Positions 8,803 through 16,289 of a stretch of DNA of 64,000 nt are shown piece by piece (within the stretch, counting starts at the first letter, position 1; each line of letters opens with the position of its first letter). Below the pieces are notes generated by a model. It searched no databases. It was not told the origin of the DNA and was given only the letters and a program-made list of their open reading frames with translations. A program made the position numbers and the translations under genes. Source of the DNA: Sphingomonas sp. UBA978 (lineage in GTDB: Bacteria; Pseudomonadota; Alphaproteobacteria; Sphingomonadales; Sphingomonadaceae); assembly GCF_002292295.1 (NCBI RefSeq), contig NZ_DBBS01000007.1, positions 1 to 64,000 on the forward strand, read 5' to 3'.

Positions 8803-10581
8803 ATGCTGACCGCGCCCTACGTGCTGCTCGATGATGCCCGTACCGGTGGGGCGGGGGCGCGCCTGTATGCCGATCCGGTCGAGATCGTCGTCGCCGAGCG
8901 GCTGGACGACGTGGTGCCGGCGCTGGCGCGGTTGCGCGGCGCGGCGGGTCGCGGGCTGCATGCGGCGGGCTATCTGACCTATGAGGCGGGGGCGGCGCTG
9001 ATGCCGCGCGGGCTGCCGGCGCGCGTGGCGGACGGGCCGTTGCTGTGGTTCGGGCTGTTCGAGCGCTATCGGGCGATGACCGCGGATGCGGTCGCGGCGC
9101 TGCTGCCCGATCCGGCGGGGGCGTGGGCGGCGCGGCCATGCCCGCGGATCGATCGCGACGTCTATGACGCCGGCCTGGCCGCGGTGCTGGAGATGATCCG
9201 GGCCGGCGATATCTATCAGGCGAACCTGACATTGCGCGCGGACGTCGCGGTGGCCGGCGATCCGGCGGCGCTCTATGCGCGGCTGCGGCAGGGATCGGCG
9301 GCGGGCCATGGCGCCTTGGTGGCGACGGGGGACCGGCATGTGCTGTCGCTGTCGCCCGAACTGTTCTTCGCGCTGGACGAAGGGCGGCTGACCTGCCGCC
9401 CGATGAAGGGGACGGCGACGCGCGGCGACACCGCGGAGGAGGATGCGGCGCGGGTGATCGCGCTGGGCGCGGACGCCAAACAGCGTGCCGAGAATCTGAT
9501 GATCGTCGACCTGATGCGCAACGACCTGTCGCGGGTCGCCGTACCGGGCAGCGTCGCGGTGCCGGCGCTGTTCACGGTCGAGACCTATCCGACCGTCCAT
9601 CAGATGACCTCCACCGTTACCGCGACGCTGGCCGAGGGGCGCGATGCGGTCGATGTGCTGACCGCGCTGTTCCCGTGCGGATCGATCACCGGCGCGCCCA
9701 AGCAGCGCAGCCTGGAGGTGATCGCCGGGGTCGAGAGCACCGGTCGCGGCGTCTATACCGGGGCGATCGGGCGGATCGATGCGGCGGGGGATGCGGCGTT
9801 CAACGTGGCGATCCGCACGCTTACGATAGAGGCGGGCGCGTCCGTCGCCGAACTCGGGCTGGGATCGGGGATCGTCGCGGACAGCCGCGCGGACGAGGAA
9901 TGGGCTGAGGTGCTCGCGAAGGGGGCGTTCGTCACCGCGGGGCAGCGGCCGCTCGACCTGATCGAGACGATGGCGTTCGATCCCGAACAGGGGATGCCGC
10001 TGCTCGACCGGCATCTGGAGCGGATGCGGGCGAGCGCGCTGGCGCTGGGCTTTCGCTTCGACCGGCATCATGCGCGCAACGAATTGCAGGCGGCGACCTT
10101 TCGCCTGCGCGAGGCGGCGCGCATCCGGCTGCTGCTGGCGCAGAGCGGTGCGATCGCGATCGAAGTGGCGCCGGCGCCGGCGGCGTTCGACCGGCCGTTG
10201 CGGGTGGCAGCGGTGCCGTTGCCGGTCGACGCCCGCGACTATCGTCTGCGCCACAAGACCAGCGACCGCGGCTTCTACGATGCGGCACGGATCGCGGCGG
10301 GGACGGACGAGGTGGTGTTCGTGCGGCCCGACGGATTGCTGACCGAGGGGAGCTTCACCTCGCTGTTCGTGCCGGGGAGCGATGGCCGGCTGCTGACGCC
10401 GGCGCTGGCGTCCGGCCTGTTGCCGGGGGTGTTGCGCTCACAATTGATCGATGCGGGGCAAGCGGTGGAGGCTAATCTGTCGCCGCACGATCTTCCGGAG
10501 CAATTTTTCGTCGGAAATGCGCTGCGCGGGCTGATCCCGGCGGTTGTTGCGGTTGCGACATCGGGTGCGCTGTCGCTATAG
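8803..10581 (+). CDS. pabB: Fused aminodeoxychorismate synthase component I / lyase
   Basis: Bifunctional enzyme of 4-aminobenzoate (folate) synthesis, 592 residues. The N-terminal about 380 residues are the chorismate-using PabB domain: SITGAPKQRSLEVIAG and GSGIVADSRADEEWAEVLAK are signatures of the chorismate-binding family. The C-terminal about 200 residues are a class IV PLP-dependent aminodeoxychorismate lyase (PabC): RHKTSDRGFYDAA carries the probable PLP lysine and LLTEGSFTSLFV the cofactor-binding loop. The glutamine amidotransferase partner PabA is not in the window. An ATG eight codons upstream is also possible. The aminotransferase gene follows after 35 bases. Confidence 0.92.
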   Translation: MLTAPYVLLDDARTGGAGARLYADPVEIVVAERLDDVVPALARLRGAAGRGLHAAGYLTYEAGAALMPRGLPARVADGPLLWFGLFERYRAMTADAVAALLPDPAGAWAARPCPRIDRDVYDAGLAAVLEMIRAGDIYQANLTLRADVAVAGDPAALYARLRQGSAAGHGALVATGDRHVLSLSPELFFALDEGRLTCRPMKGTATRGDTAEEDAARVIALGADAKQRAENLMIVDLMRNDLSRVAVPGSVAVPALFTVETYPTVHQMTSTVTATLAEGRDAVDVLTALFPCGSITGAPKQRSLEVIAGVESTGRGVYTGAIGRIDAAGDAAFNVAIRTLTIEAGASVAELGLGSGIVADSRADEEWAEVLAKGAFVTAGQRPLDLIETMAFDPEQGMPLLDRHLERMRASALALGFRFDRHHARNELQAATFRLREAARIRLLLAQSGAIAIEVAPAPAAFDRPLRVAAVPLPVDARDYRLRHKTSDRGFYDAARIAAGTDEVVFVRPDGLLTEGSFTSLFVPGSDGRLLTPALASGLLPGVLRSQLIDAGQAVEANLSPHDLPEQFFVGNALRGLIPAVVAVATSGALSL

Positions 10582-10616
10582 GCCCGCGCGTTCCCTTCGC
10601 CATAAGGCCCGTCTCC

Positions 10617-11816
10617 ATGAAGCCCTCCGCCGCCCTCGGCCGTATCAGCCCGTCCCCGACGCTCGCCATCACCAGCCGCGTGCTGGACCTGAAGCGCGCC
10701 GGCGTCGACGTGATCGGACTGGGCGCGGGCGAGCCGGACTTCGACACGCCCGACTTCGTCAAGGAGGCGGCGATCCAGGCGATCCGCGACGGCAAGACCA
10801 AATATACCAACGTCGACGGCACGATCGAGCTGAAGCAGGCGATCGTCGCCAAGTTCGCGCGCGACAACCAGCTGACCTACACCACCGATCAGGTGACGGT
10901 GAACGTCGGCGGCAAGCACACGCTGTTCAACGCGATCGTCGCGACGGTGGACGCGGGCGACGAGGTGGTGATCCCCGCACCCTATTGGGTGAGCTATCCC
11001 GACGTGGTGCAGTTCGCGGGCGGCACGCCGGTGTTCGCGGTCGCCGGGCCGGAGCAGGATTACAAGCTGTCGCCGGAGGCGCTGGAGGCGGCGATCACGC
11101 CCCGCACCAAATGGGTGATTCTCAATTCGCCGTCGAACCCGACCGGCGCGGGCTATACGGTCGACGAGCTGAAGGCGCTGGGCGCGGTGCTGGCGCGGCA
11201 TCCGCACGTCTGGATCTTCGCCGACGATATGTACGAGCATATCGTCTACGACGGCTTCCGCTTCGCGACGATCGCCGAGGTCTGCCCGGAGCTGTACGAG
11301 CGGACGCTGACCGTGAACGGCTGTTCCAAGGCCTATGCGATGACCGGCTGGCGGATCGGTTTTGCCGCAGGCGCGCCGTGGCTCATCAAGGCGATGGCGA
11401 AGCTGCAGTCGCAGTCGACCAGCAACCCCTGTTCGATCGCGCAGGCGGCGGCGGTGGCGGCGCTCAACGGACCGCAGGATTTCCTGAAGGAGCGCGCCGC
11501 GGCGTTCCAGGGGCGGCGTGATCTGGTGGTCGGTATGCTCAATGCGATTCCCGGCATGCACTGCCCGACGCCCGAGGGCGCCTTCTATGTCTATCCGTCG
11601 TTCGCCGAGCTGATCGGCAAGAGCACGCCGTCGGGGCGGGTGATCGACACCGACGAGGCGTTCGTCGGCTATCTGCTCGACGATGCCAAGGTCGCGGCGG
11701 TGCAGGGCGCAGCGTTCGGCCTCTCGCCGGCGATGCGGATCAGCTATGCGACGTCGGACGCGCTGCTGCGCACGGCGTGCGAGCGTATCCAGCAGGCGTG
11801 TGCGGACCTGAAGTAA
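10617..11816 (+). CDS. Aspartate aminotransferase, class I PLP-dependent
   Basis: Cytoplasmic PLP enzyme that exchanges amino groups between aspartate (and often aromatic amino acids or prephenate) and 2-oxoglutarate. 399 residues, subgroup I-beta like the alphaproteobacterial/thermophilic AspC. GAGEPDFDTP (37-46), the NPTG loop (SPSNPTGAGY) and NGCSKAYAMTGWRIG with PLP-binding Lys238 are seen, plus the carboxylate-binding arginine in AMRISYA. It could be co-transcribed with the preceding pabB-pabC gene. Confidence 0.94.
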   Translation: MKPSAALGRISPSPTLAITSRVLDLKRAGVDVIGLGAGEPDFDTPDFVKEAAIQAIRDGKTKYTNVDGTIELKQAIVAKFARDNQLTYTTDQVTVNVGGKHTLFNAIVATVDAGDEVVIPAPYWVSYPDVVQFAGGTPVFAVAGPEQDYKLSPEALEAAITPRTKWVILNSPSNPTGAGYTVDELKALGAVLARHPHVWIFADDMYEHIVYDGFRFATIAEVCPELYERTLTVNGCSKAYAMTGWRIGFAAGAPWLIKAMAKLQSQSTSNPCSIAQAAAVAALNGPQDFLKERAAAFQGRRDLVVGMLNAIPGMHCPTPEGAFYVYPSFAELIGKSTPSGRVIDTDEAFVGYLLDDAKVAAVQGAAFGLSPAMRISYATSDALLRTACERIQQACADLK

Positions 11817-11824
11817 GGCCAACC

Positions 11825-11913
11825 CTTCGTCATCGCGAGCGACGCGCGGCGATCCAGGGCCACATATATTGCCCTGGATGGCCGCGTCGCTGCCCTCTTC
11901 GCGATGACGAAGG
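11825..11913. repeat. Palindromic intergenic repeat, family P
   Basis: Imperfect palindrome of about 89 bases: the left arm reads CTTCGTCATCGCGAGCGACG, the centre is CCAGGGC and GCCCTGG around an AT-rich loop, and the right arm ends in CGCGATGACGAAG. The same element type, with arms like CGTCATTGCGAGCG and CGCTCGCAATGACG, recurs at 12951, 15874 and 26674. It lies 8 bases after the aminotransferase stop and may also act as a terminator or RNA stabiliser. Confidence 0.8.
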
Positions 11914-12084
11914 AGCGGGACTTGGCCGCATCGGCCGAACATTACGCCGGATGAACGACGTCGCCACGGCGCGTTAATGCAGCGTTTCTATAAACGGCAT
12001 TGAGCCTGGAGGCGGGAGAGACGATCTCGCATCCGAACGGGGCGCAGCGACGTAGCTGTGCTCGAACCAACTTACAGGTGCGTC

Positions 12085-12231
12085 ATGCGCAAGGTCATCA
12101 AGAGCGGCTTTTTCTGGCAATTCGTCGGCGGCTTCGCCATCGGCGCGGTCGGTGTCGTCACGCTCCAGCCGGCGAGCGCGCAGCATCTCCAGCCGATCCC
12201 GGCCGCCTCGCCGATCGTCGCGGCGCGCTGA
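12085..12231 (+). CDS. Small exported or membrane protein, 48 residues
   Basis: Short reading frame too small for routine calling. It codes for a basic start (MRKVIKSGFFWQF), one hydrophobic segment (VGGFAIGAVGVVTL, about residues 14-27) and a polar Gln/Pro/Ala tail, the pattern of a small secreted or single-span inner-membrane protein. A GTGCG-rich leader precedes it but there is no strong ribosome site. It ends 37 bases before the msrA start and is in the same direction, so it may share its transcript. Function unknown; I do not recognise the family with certainty. Confidence 0.55.
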   Translation: MRKVIKSGFFWQFVGGFAIGAVGVVTLQPASAQHLQPIPAASPIVAAR

Positions 12232-12268
12232 CCTTTCCATGCGGGCGGCGGCTCCCCATCTCGGGTCG

Positions 12269-12922
12269 ATGCTGAAGATCCTCCTGCCCGTTGCCGGCGC
12301 CGCTGCCGCCGTGCTCGCCTCCACCGGTTTCGCCGAAGCCGAGCGCGCGGTGCCGATCCCGGCCGCGAAGACCGACGTGCCCGCCGCCGCGGGGACGCAG
12401 ACCGCGGTGTTCGCGGGCGGCTGCTTCTGGGGCATGGAGGCGGTGTTCGAACATGTGAAGGGCGTGCGCTCGGTCACCGCGGGCTATGCCGGCGGCACGC
12501 GCGACACCGCCAGTTACGACGCCGTCTCGACCGAGCGCACCGGCCATGCGGAGGCGGTGAAAGTCGTCTTCGATCCGCGGCAGGTGAGCTATGCGACGCT
12601 GCTGCGGGTGTATTTCTCGATCGCGCACGATCCGACGCAGCTGAACCGGCAGGGGCCGGACAGCGGGCCGAGCTATCGCTCCGCGCTGTTCCCGCAGGAT
12701 GCGCGGCAGGCGGCAGTGGCGCGTGCCTATATCGCACAACTGGGGGCGGCGAAGAGCTTTCCGCGGCCGATCGTGACGCGGATCGAGCAGGGCGGGTTCT
12801 TCCCGGCCGAGGCGTATCACCAGAATTTCTACGATCGGAACCCGACGCACCCGTATATCGTCCATTGGGACAAGCCCAAGGTCGCGGCGTTCAAGGCGGG
12901 GTTTCCGACGCTGTACCGCTAG
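12269..12922 (+). CDS. msrA: Peptide-methionine (S)-S-oxide reductase, exported
   Basis: Repairs oxidised methionine by reducing methionine-S-sulfoxide with thioredoxin-type reductants. 217 residues. The catalytic Cys52 lies in AGGCFWGMEAVF, and TAGYAGG and the HDPTQLNRQGPDSG segment are standard for MsrA. The first about 24 residues (LLPVAGAAAAVLAST..AEA) look like a signal peptide, so the enzyme probably acts in the periplasm, unlike the usual cytosolic MsrA. An ATG ten codons upstream would add a short hydrophilic lead; the later one is preferred for the signal peptide. Confidence 0.92.
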   Translation: MLKILLPVAGAAAAVLASTGFAEAERAVPIPAAKTDVPAAAGTQTAVFAGGCFWGMEAVFEHVKGVRSVTAGYAGGTRDTASYDAVSTERTGHAEAVKVVFDPRQVSYATLLRVYFSIAHDPTQLNRQGPDSGPSYRSALFPQDARQAAVARAYIAQLGAAKSFPRPIVTRIEQGGFFPAEAYHQNFYDRNPTHPYIVHWDKPKVAAFKAGFPTLYR

Positions 12923-12950
12923 GGTGGCGTTGCAGGCCCCGATCGTGCGG

Positions 12951-12989
12951 GGCTCTGGATTGCTTCGCTACGCTCGCCATGACGAAAGG
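12951..12989. repeat. Half copy of palindromic repeat P
   Basis: Single arm of the family-P palindrome (GGATTGCTTCGCTACGCTCG and on to ATGACGAAAGG) lacking its partner, between the convergent msrA and pdeM genes. It looks like a truncated copy. Confidence 0.7.
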
Positions 12990-13013
12990 GTGCGGCGCTT
13001 CACGCGTGTCACC

Positions 13014-13676
13014 TCAGGCGGCGATCGGGAAGCGGAGCAGGCGTTGCTCGACCGCGATCAGTGCCTCCGCGCCCTTGCCGACCGCTTTGGTCAGCGCGGG
13101 GTGATCGACGTCGAGCCCGCCGGTCAGCGCGCCGAAGGCGGGCAGGACGATCTTGGTCGCGGTCGCGACGAAGCAGCGGCGGGCGACCTTCTTGCCGCGG
13201 ACCGCGACGCGCAGCTTCGGGTGGAAATGGCCCGAGAGTTCGGGACGCGTCTCGCGCGGGTCGGCCTCGTGGCGCAGGATCAGGCCGTCGACCTCCACCT
13301 CGCGCGCGACCTCGCCGCCGCAGCGGTCCTTGATGTCGGGATCGTGGTTGCCGGTGATCCACGTCCAGCGCAGCCCCCCGGTCAGCGCGCGCAGGCGAAT
13401 CCGCGCCTCCTGCGGCAGGCGGTCGCAGCCGTCGCTGTCGTGGAAGCTGTCGCCGAGGCACCACAGCTCCTGCGCACCCGTTCTGGCGACCACAGCGGCG
13501 AGGTCTGCGAGCGTCGCCAGCGAATCATAGGGCGGCAGCATCTGCCCGCGCGCGGCGTACCAGCTCGCCTTTTCGAAATGCAGGTCGGCGACGAGCAGCG
13601 CGCGCCGCGCCGGCCACAGCAGGGCGCCCTCGGGAAGGGCCTGAAGCACGTGGCCGCCGAACGAAAAGGGAACCAT
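13014..13676 (-). CDS. pdeM: Ligase-associated DNA repair endonuclease PdeM
   Basis: Calcineurin-fold metallophosphoesterase of 220 residues. Metal ligands appear in order: D31-L-H33, GD76, GNHD (109-112), H136 and GHFHP (149-153). Proteins of this type accompany an ATP-dependent DNA ligase, an Lhr-type helicase and an MBL-fold exonuclease in a known DNA-damage-response module. Those three partners are in this window (16290-18698, 18830-19828, 28225-29841). Here pdeM is separated from the helicase by kup, read divergently. The ATG at 13676 gives the normal family length. Confidence 0.88.
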   Translation of the reverse strand: MVPFSFGGHVLQALPEGALLWPARRALLVADLHFEKASWYAARGQMLPPYDSLATLADLAAVVARTGAQELWCLGDSFHDSDGCDRLPQEARIRLRALTGGLRWTWITGNHDPDIKDRCGGEVAREVEVDGLILRHEADPRETRPELSGHFHPKLRVAVRGKKVARRCFVATATKIVLPAFGALTGGLDVDHPALTKAVGKGAEALIAVEQRLLRFPIAA

Positions 13677-13814
13677 GCCCGCGCCTTGCCTGCAAAGATC
13701 GGGCGGATCAAGCGGTTGTGCAGCGCGGTGCAAATCCGCTTGCCTGGCGCCGCAATAGGCGTAAAGCGCGCCGTCCTTCCGTCCGGATGGTCTTTTCAGG
13801 GGTAAGTGCGCGCC

Positions 13815-15749
13815 ATGTCGCCCGCCGTCGAAGCACCCGTCTCGCCCACCCGTCCGCACCCCGCCCTGATCGGCCTTACCATCGGCGCGATCGGCGTGGT
13901 GTTCGGCGATATCGGCACCAGCCCGCTCTACGCCTTCCGCGACGCGCTGGGCCAGTCCGCGGCGGACGGCATCGACCCGTCGGAGATCCTCGGCGTGCTC
14001 AGCCTTGCGCTGTGGACGTTGACGTTGATCGTGACGTTCAAATACGTCTTCTTCCTGATGCGCGCCGACAATCACGGCGAGGGCGGCGTGCTGGCGCTGG
14101 CGGCGCTGGCGCGGCGCTCGATCGGCGTGCGCAGCCGGATCGCGCTGGTGCTCGGCGCAGCGGGCGCGGCCTTGTTCTATGGCGATGCGATCATCACGCC
14201 GTCGCTGTCGGTGCTGTCAGCGATGGAGGGGCTGCAGACGATCCCCTCCGCCGCCAAATTGTTCGACGAGGGGACGATCCGGGCGCTGACGATCGGCATC
14301 CTGATCGCGCTGTTCCTGATCCAGAAGCGCGGCACCGCGATGGTCGCCAAGCTGTTCGGGCCGGTGTGCATCCTCTGGTTCGTGACGATCGGCGGGCTGG
14401 GCCTGTGGCATATCGCCGACGAGCTCTCGATCTTCCGCGTGCTGATCCCGAGCTATGGCATCCGCTTCCTCGCGACGCACGGGACGACCGGGCTGTTCGT
14501 GCTCGGCGCGGTGTTTCTGACCGTCACCGGCGCGGAAGCGCTGACCGCGGACATGGGGCATTTCGGCAAGCGGCCGATCCGGATCGCGTGGCTGTTCCTC
14601 GTCTTTCCGGCGCTGATGCTCAACTATCTGGGGCAGGGGGCGTTCGCGCTGTCGCATCTGGAGGCGGCGGCGGCGGCGGGGCGGCCGTTCACCAACCAGA
14701 ACTGGTTCTTCCTGATGGCGCCCGAGTCGGTCCGCGGGCCGCTGATCGTGCTCGCCGGGTTCGCCACCGTCATCGCCAGCCAGGCGGTCATCACCGGCGC
14801 GTTTTCGCTGACGCAGCAGGCGGTGCAATTGGGGCTGCTGCCGCGGATGAAGCTGCGCCAGACCTCGGCGGACTTCGCCGGGCAGATCTATCTGCCCGCG
14901 ATCAACTGGCTACTGCTGGTCGGCGTGCTGGTGCTGATCGTGCAGTTCAAGACCTCGTCGGCGATGGCGGCGGCCTATGGCATCGCGGTGACCGGCACGA
15001 TGGTGGTGACGACCTTGCTCGGCTATCTCGTCGCGCGGCACGTCTGGCATTGGGGACGGCCGCTGGCGCTGGCGGCGATCCTGCCGTTCCTGTGCCTCGA
15101 TCTCGTCTTCTTCGGCGCCAACATCCTGCGCGTCGTCGAGGGCGGCTGGGTGCCGCTGGTCATCGCCGCGGCGATCGGCCTGCTGATCTACACCTGGGTG
15201 CGCGGCAAGGGCATCGTGCGCGCGTTCGAGGCGCGGCAGAGCATCCCGCTCGCCGACCTTGCCGTGGCGCTGGCGAAGCGTCCGCCCGAGCGGGTTCCTG
15301 GGACTGCGGTGTTCCTGACCGCCAATCCGCGATCGGCGCCGGGGGCGCTGCTCCACAACCTCAAGCACAACAAGGTGCTGCACGAGCGCAATCTGGTGGT
15401 GAGCATCCGCACCACCGACCGGCCCATGGTCGACGCCGAACACCGCCGCACGGTCGAGCGGCTCGACGACAATTTCGAGAGCGTGGTGCTCAACTACGGC
15501 TTCATGGAATCGCCCGACGTGCCGGCCGATCTGGGCGTCGGCGGCAAGACCGAGATGCGCAGCCTCGATGCGATGAAGACCAGCTTCTTCATCGGGCGCA
15601 ATACGCTGAAGCCGGAGGCGGATGTGGGGATGCCGTTGTGGCAGGACCGCATCTTCATGTTCATGCAGCGCAATGCGAGCGATCCGACCGACTTCCTGAA
15701 GATCCCGCCGGGGAAGGTGCTGGAGCTGGGCGAGCAGGTGACTGTCTGA
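13815..15749 (+). CDS. kup: Kup-type potassium uptake protein
   Basis: Inner-membrane K+/H+ symporter of the KUP/HAK family, 644 residues. The diagnostic start GVVFGDIGTSPLYAFRDAL follows helix 1, then about 12 hydrophobic segments and a long hydrophilic C-terminal domain from about residue 460. The start ATG is preferred to a GTG three codons upstream. The gene lies between pdeM (divergent) and the helicase (convergent), splitting the ligase-associated repair genes. The last 34 codons and the downstream sequence are duplicated 318 bases further on. Confidence 0.95.
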   Translation: MSPAVEAPVSPTRPHPALIGLTIGAIGVVFGDIGTSPLYAFRDALGQSAADGIDPSEILGVLSLALWTLTLIVTFKYVFFLMRADNHGEGGVLALAALARRSIGVRSRIALVLGAAGAALFYGDAIITPSLSVLSAMEGLQTIPSAAKLFDEGTIRALTIGILIALFLIQKRGTAMVAKLFGPVCILWFVTIGGLGLWHIADELSIFRVLIPSYGIRFLATHGTTGLFVLGAVFLTVTGAEALTADMGHFGKRPIRIAWLFLVFPALMLNYLGQGAFALSHLEAAAAAGRPFTNQNWFFLMAPESVRGPLIVLAGFATVIASQAVITGAFSLTQQAVQLGLLPRMKLRQTSADFAGQIYLPAINWLLLVGVLVLIVQFKTSSAMAAAYGIAVTGTMVVTTLLGYLVARHVWHWGRPLALAAILPFLCLDLVFFGANILRVVEGGWVPLVIAAAIGLLIYTWVRGKGIVRAFEARQSIPLADLAVALAKRPPERVPGTAVFLTANPRSAPGALLHNLKHNKVLHERNLVVSIRTTDRPMVDAEHRRTVERLDDNFESVVLNYGFMESPDVPADLGVGGKTEMRSLDAMKTSFFIGRNTLKPEADVGMPLWQDRIFMFMQRNASDPTDFLKIPPGKVLELGEQVTV

Positions 15750-15754
15750 TCGTT

Positions 15755-15826
15755 CACGCGAAGACGCGAAGACGTGAAGAGGTTTTGCGTGCGGAGGCGC
15801 AGAGAGCGCGGAGAAGAAGAGGGGCT
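15755..15826. repeat. Half element of inverted-repeat family M
   Basis: Starts just after the kup stop with ACGCGAAGACGCGAAGACG and continues with GCGGAGGCGCAGAGAGCGCGGAG. This is the left arm of the family-M element; its right arm is missing and the sequence runs into other DNA. It belongs to the segment duplicated at 15966-16144. Confidence 0.75.
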
Positions 15827-15873
15827 TTGGTGGTCCTGCCGAGAGGTGGATCGGCGTTGCTGCAGTTCTGGTT

Positions 15874-15952
15874 CCGTCGTTGCGAGCGCAGCGAAGCCAT
15901 TCAGAGTCGAACCAGGACGCCCTGGATGGCTTCGCTGCGCTCGCAATGACGG
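15874..15952. repeat. Palindromic intergenic repeat, family P
   Basis: Arms CCGTCGTTGCGAGCGCAGCG and CGCTGCGCTCGCAATGACGG flank a loop with GGACGCCCTGG. It sits between the two copies of the duplicated kup end. Confidence 0.8.
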
Positions 15953-15965
15953 TTCTTCCATCGGT

Positions 15966-16067
15966 CGCATCTTCATGTTCATGCCGCGCAATGCGAGCGA
16001 CCCGACCGACATCCTGAAGATCCCGCCGGGGAAGGTGCTGGAGCTGGGCGAGCAGGTGATGGTGTGA
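15966..16067 (+). pseudogene. Detached copy of the kup 3' end
   Basis: 102 bases matching the last 34 codons of kup (15648-15749), in the same reading frame and ending with TGA. The encoded peptide has RIFMFM, RNASDPTD and LKIPPGKVLELGEQV as in kup; only Q to P, F to I and T to M differ. The match continues past the stop to 16144, giving 179 aligned bases with about ten substitutions and no gap by eye. There is no start codon with a ribosome site of its own. It is a fragment produced by local duplication, 318 bases downstream of the original. Confidence 0.85.
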
Positions 16068-16070
16068 TCG

Positions 16071-16268
16071 TTCGCGCGAAGACGCGAAGACGCGAAGAGG
16101 GTTTGCGCGCGGAGGCGCAGAGAGCGCGGAGAAGAAGAGGGGCTGCGCAGCGGCTGTCATCATTCACATCGAGCAGTGGATTGAAGCTGCCGCAGGCCCT
16201 TCTCTGCGTCCTCCGCGCCTCTGCGCGCAAAAGCCTTCTCTCTTCGTGTCTTTGCGGCTTCGCGTGAA
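16071..16268. repeat. Complete inverted-repeat element, family M
   Basis: Two imperfect inverted arms of about 65 bases around a short centre. The left begins TTCGCGCGAAGACGCGAAGA and continues with GCGCGCGGAGGCGCAGAGAG; the right has CTGCGTCCTCCGCGCCTCTG and ends CTTTGCGGCTTCGCGTGAA. There is no reading frame for a transposase. Related elements lie at 19852, 45152, 45482 and 52567. With 15755-15826, 15874-15952 and 15966-16067 this accounts for the gene-free stretch 15750-16289. Confidence 0.8.
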
Positions 16269-16289
16269 TCAACTTTCCTTGTCAGGCGG

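Noticed and set aside
15774..16067. Open frame of 97 codons running into the kup echo
   Set aside because: Its first two thirds are translated repeat DNA and it lacks a ribosome site; only the last 34 codons resemble a gene, as a duplicate.
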